Shown here one piece after another: positions 30,322 to 30,836 of a stretch of 30,836 bases of DNA. The DNA lies in assembly GCA_002395965.1 (NCBI GenBank), contig DGVT01000040.1, forward strand, positions 1 to 30,836. The letters run 5' to 3'. Position 1 is the first letter of the stretch; the number at the start of each line of letters is the position of its first letter. The notes beneath the pieces were generated by a model. The model was not told the origin of the DNA, ran no database searches, and was given only the letters and a program-made list of their open reading frames with translations. The translations under genes were made by a program, and so were the position numbers. This DNA is from Porphyromonadaceae bacterium UBA4277 (lineage in GTDB: Bacteria > Bacteroidota > Bacteroidia > Bacteroidales > Muribaculaceae).

Positions 30322-30590
30322 GCTTGTTTACTCGTTTACTAAAAAGCTCGTTTACTAAAAAGCTCGTAACTACCAAGCAATGCTTGGCACTACTTGACGG
30401 CTTGTCTTAATTCTTAATTCATAATTCTGAATTATTCAAGCGTCAGCCAGCTTGTTTACTCGTTTACTTGTTTACTCGTTTACTTAAAAAAGCTCGTTTA
30501 CTAAAAAAGCTCGTAACTACCAAGCAATGCTTGGCACTACTCTACACCTTGTCTTAATTCAAAATTCTTAATTCATAATTCATAATTAGT
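30322..30590 (+). repeat. Two tandem blocks of the composite intergenic repeat before cysS
   Basis: Block 1 (30322-30449) and block 2 (30450-30590) have the same parts. GCTTGTTTACTCGTTTACT units come first, then one or two AAAAAGCTCGTTTACT units. Next is TAACTACCAAGCAATGCTTGGCACTAC, which contains the perfect stem CCAAGC-AAT-GCTTGG, followed by CTTGTCTTAATTC and AT-rich AATTCTTAATTCATAATT text. GCGTCAGCCAGCTTG joins the blocks (30440-30454) and is shared exactly with the repeat before the U32 gene. The array ends four bases before the cysS start codon. Confidence 0.9.
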
Positions 30591-30594
30591 CAAA

Positions 30595-30836
30595 ATGGTT
30601 CATCCATTATTCATCTATAACACTCTCACCAGGCGCAAAGAGCACTTTGTGCCCATCGAGGGCAACCATGTGGGCATGTATGTGTGCGGCCCCACCGTGT
30701 ATGGCGACCCACACCTGGGTCACACGCGGCCTGCCATCACATTCGATATTCTGTTTCGCTACCTGCAGCACTTAGGCTACAAGGTGCGATATGTGCGCAA
30801 TATTACCGACGTAGGACACCTGGAGCACGATGCCGA
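30595..30836 (+). CDS. cysS: Cysteinyl-tRNA synthetase (N-terminal part, cut by window edge)
   Basis: ATG 30595 opens 80 complete codons to the end of the window. The text is unmistakably CysRS: IYNTLTRRKEHFVPIEG, then VGMYVCGPTVYGDPHLGHTRP with the zinc-ligand Cys of CGPTVY and the HIGH-type motif HLGH, then FDILFRYLQHLGYKVRYVRNITDVGHL. The enzyme charges tRNA-Cys in the cytosol. The start codon is close to the composite repeat array, so the ribosome-binding region partly consists of repeat sequence. Confidence 0.96.
   Translation, partial: MVHPLFIYNTLTRRKEHFVPIEGNHVGMYVCGPTVYGDPHLGHTRPAITFDILFRYLQHLGYKVRYVRNITDVGHLEHDA

Overview
The window comes from a Bacteroidota chromosome, most likely order Bacteroidales and perhaps a gut Muribaculaceae-like species; the family is inference. 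Evidence: a SusC/SusD outer-membrane pair, a DUF3467 protein, a NigD-like lipoprotein, an SbsA-Ig lipoprotein, LolD, and many sites matching the Bacteroidota promoter (TTTG or TTG, 19-20 bases, then TAnnTTTG). Coding DNA is moderately GC-rich and gaps are AT-rich. No plasmid, phage, transposase or CRISPR genes are visible, so this is mainly ordinary chromosome with a few accessory pieces.

Layout. 1-5.8 kb: the last codons of an unknown gene, a structured gap, pgeF and obgE (minus strand, ATGA overlap), then two overlapping paralogous secreted histidine phosphatases (plus strand), convergent with a PlsC-like acyltransferase. 5.9-11.6 kb: a CAU-anticodon tRNA with promoter and terminator, then an isolated susC-susD pair ended by two GC-rich hairpins and accompanied by no glycan-degrading enzyme. 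11.9-12.7 kb: deoD-type purine nucleoside phosphorylase with its own promoter. 12.8-18.7 kb (minus strand): mutS, a U32 peptidase-family protein, an AT-rich membrane acyltransferase that looks foreign, and a small membrane protein. 18.7-19.0 kb: a truncated secreted EF-hand/LRR-type protein.

19.1-24.5 kb (plus strand): a D-2-hydroxyacid dehydrogenase preceded by a 22-codon upstream ORF, an SbsA-Ig-like lipoprotein, an AGCS sodium/alanine symporter and phosphatidylserine decarboxylase. 24.5-28.4 kb (minus strand): a two-domain PAP2 phosphatase whose second domain has lost both catalytic histidines, an iron-type alcohol dehydrogenase and an AraC-type regulator with a large dyad just upstream. 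28.5-30.8 kb (plus strand): LolD-like ATPase, overlapping NigD-like lipoprotein, DUF3467 protein and the start of cysS.

The most unusual feature is a composite intergenic repeat. It is built from 8-base GTTTACTY and 16-base TTTTTAGTAAACRRGC units joined to AT-rich AATTCATAATTCTTAATTC stretches. It fills the gap before the U32 gene (15864-16060) and, as two tandem blocks, the gap before cysS (30322-30590). In both places it has the same orientation relative to the downstream gene and ends within a few bases of the start codon. No genes in the window clearly form a new multi-gene system; the repeat family is the best candidate for something undescribed.
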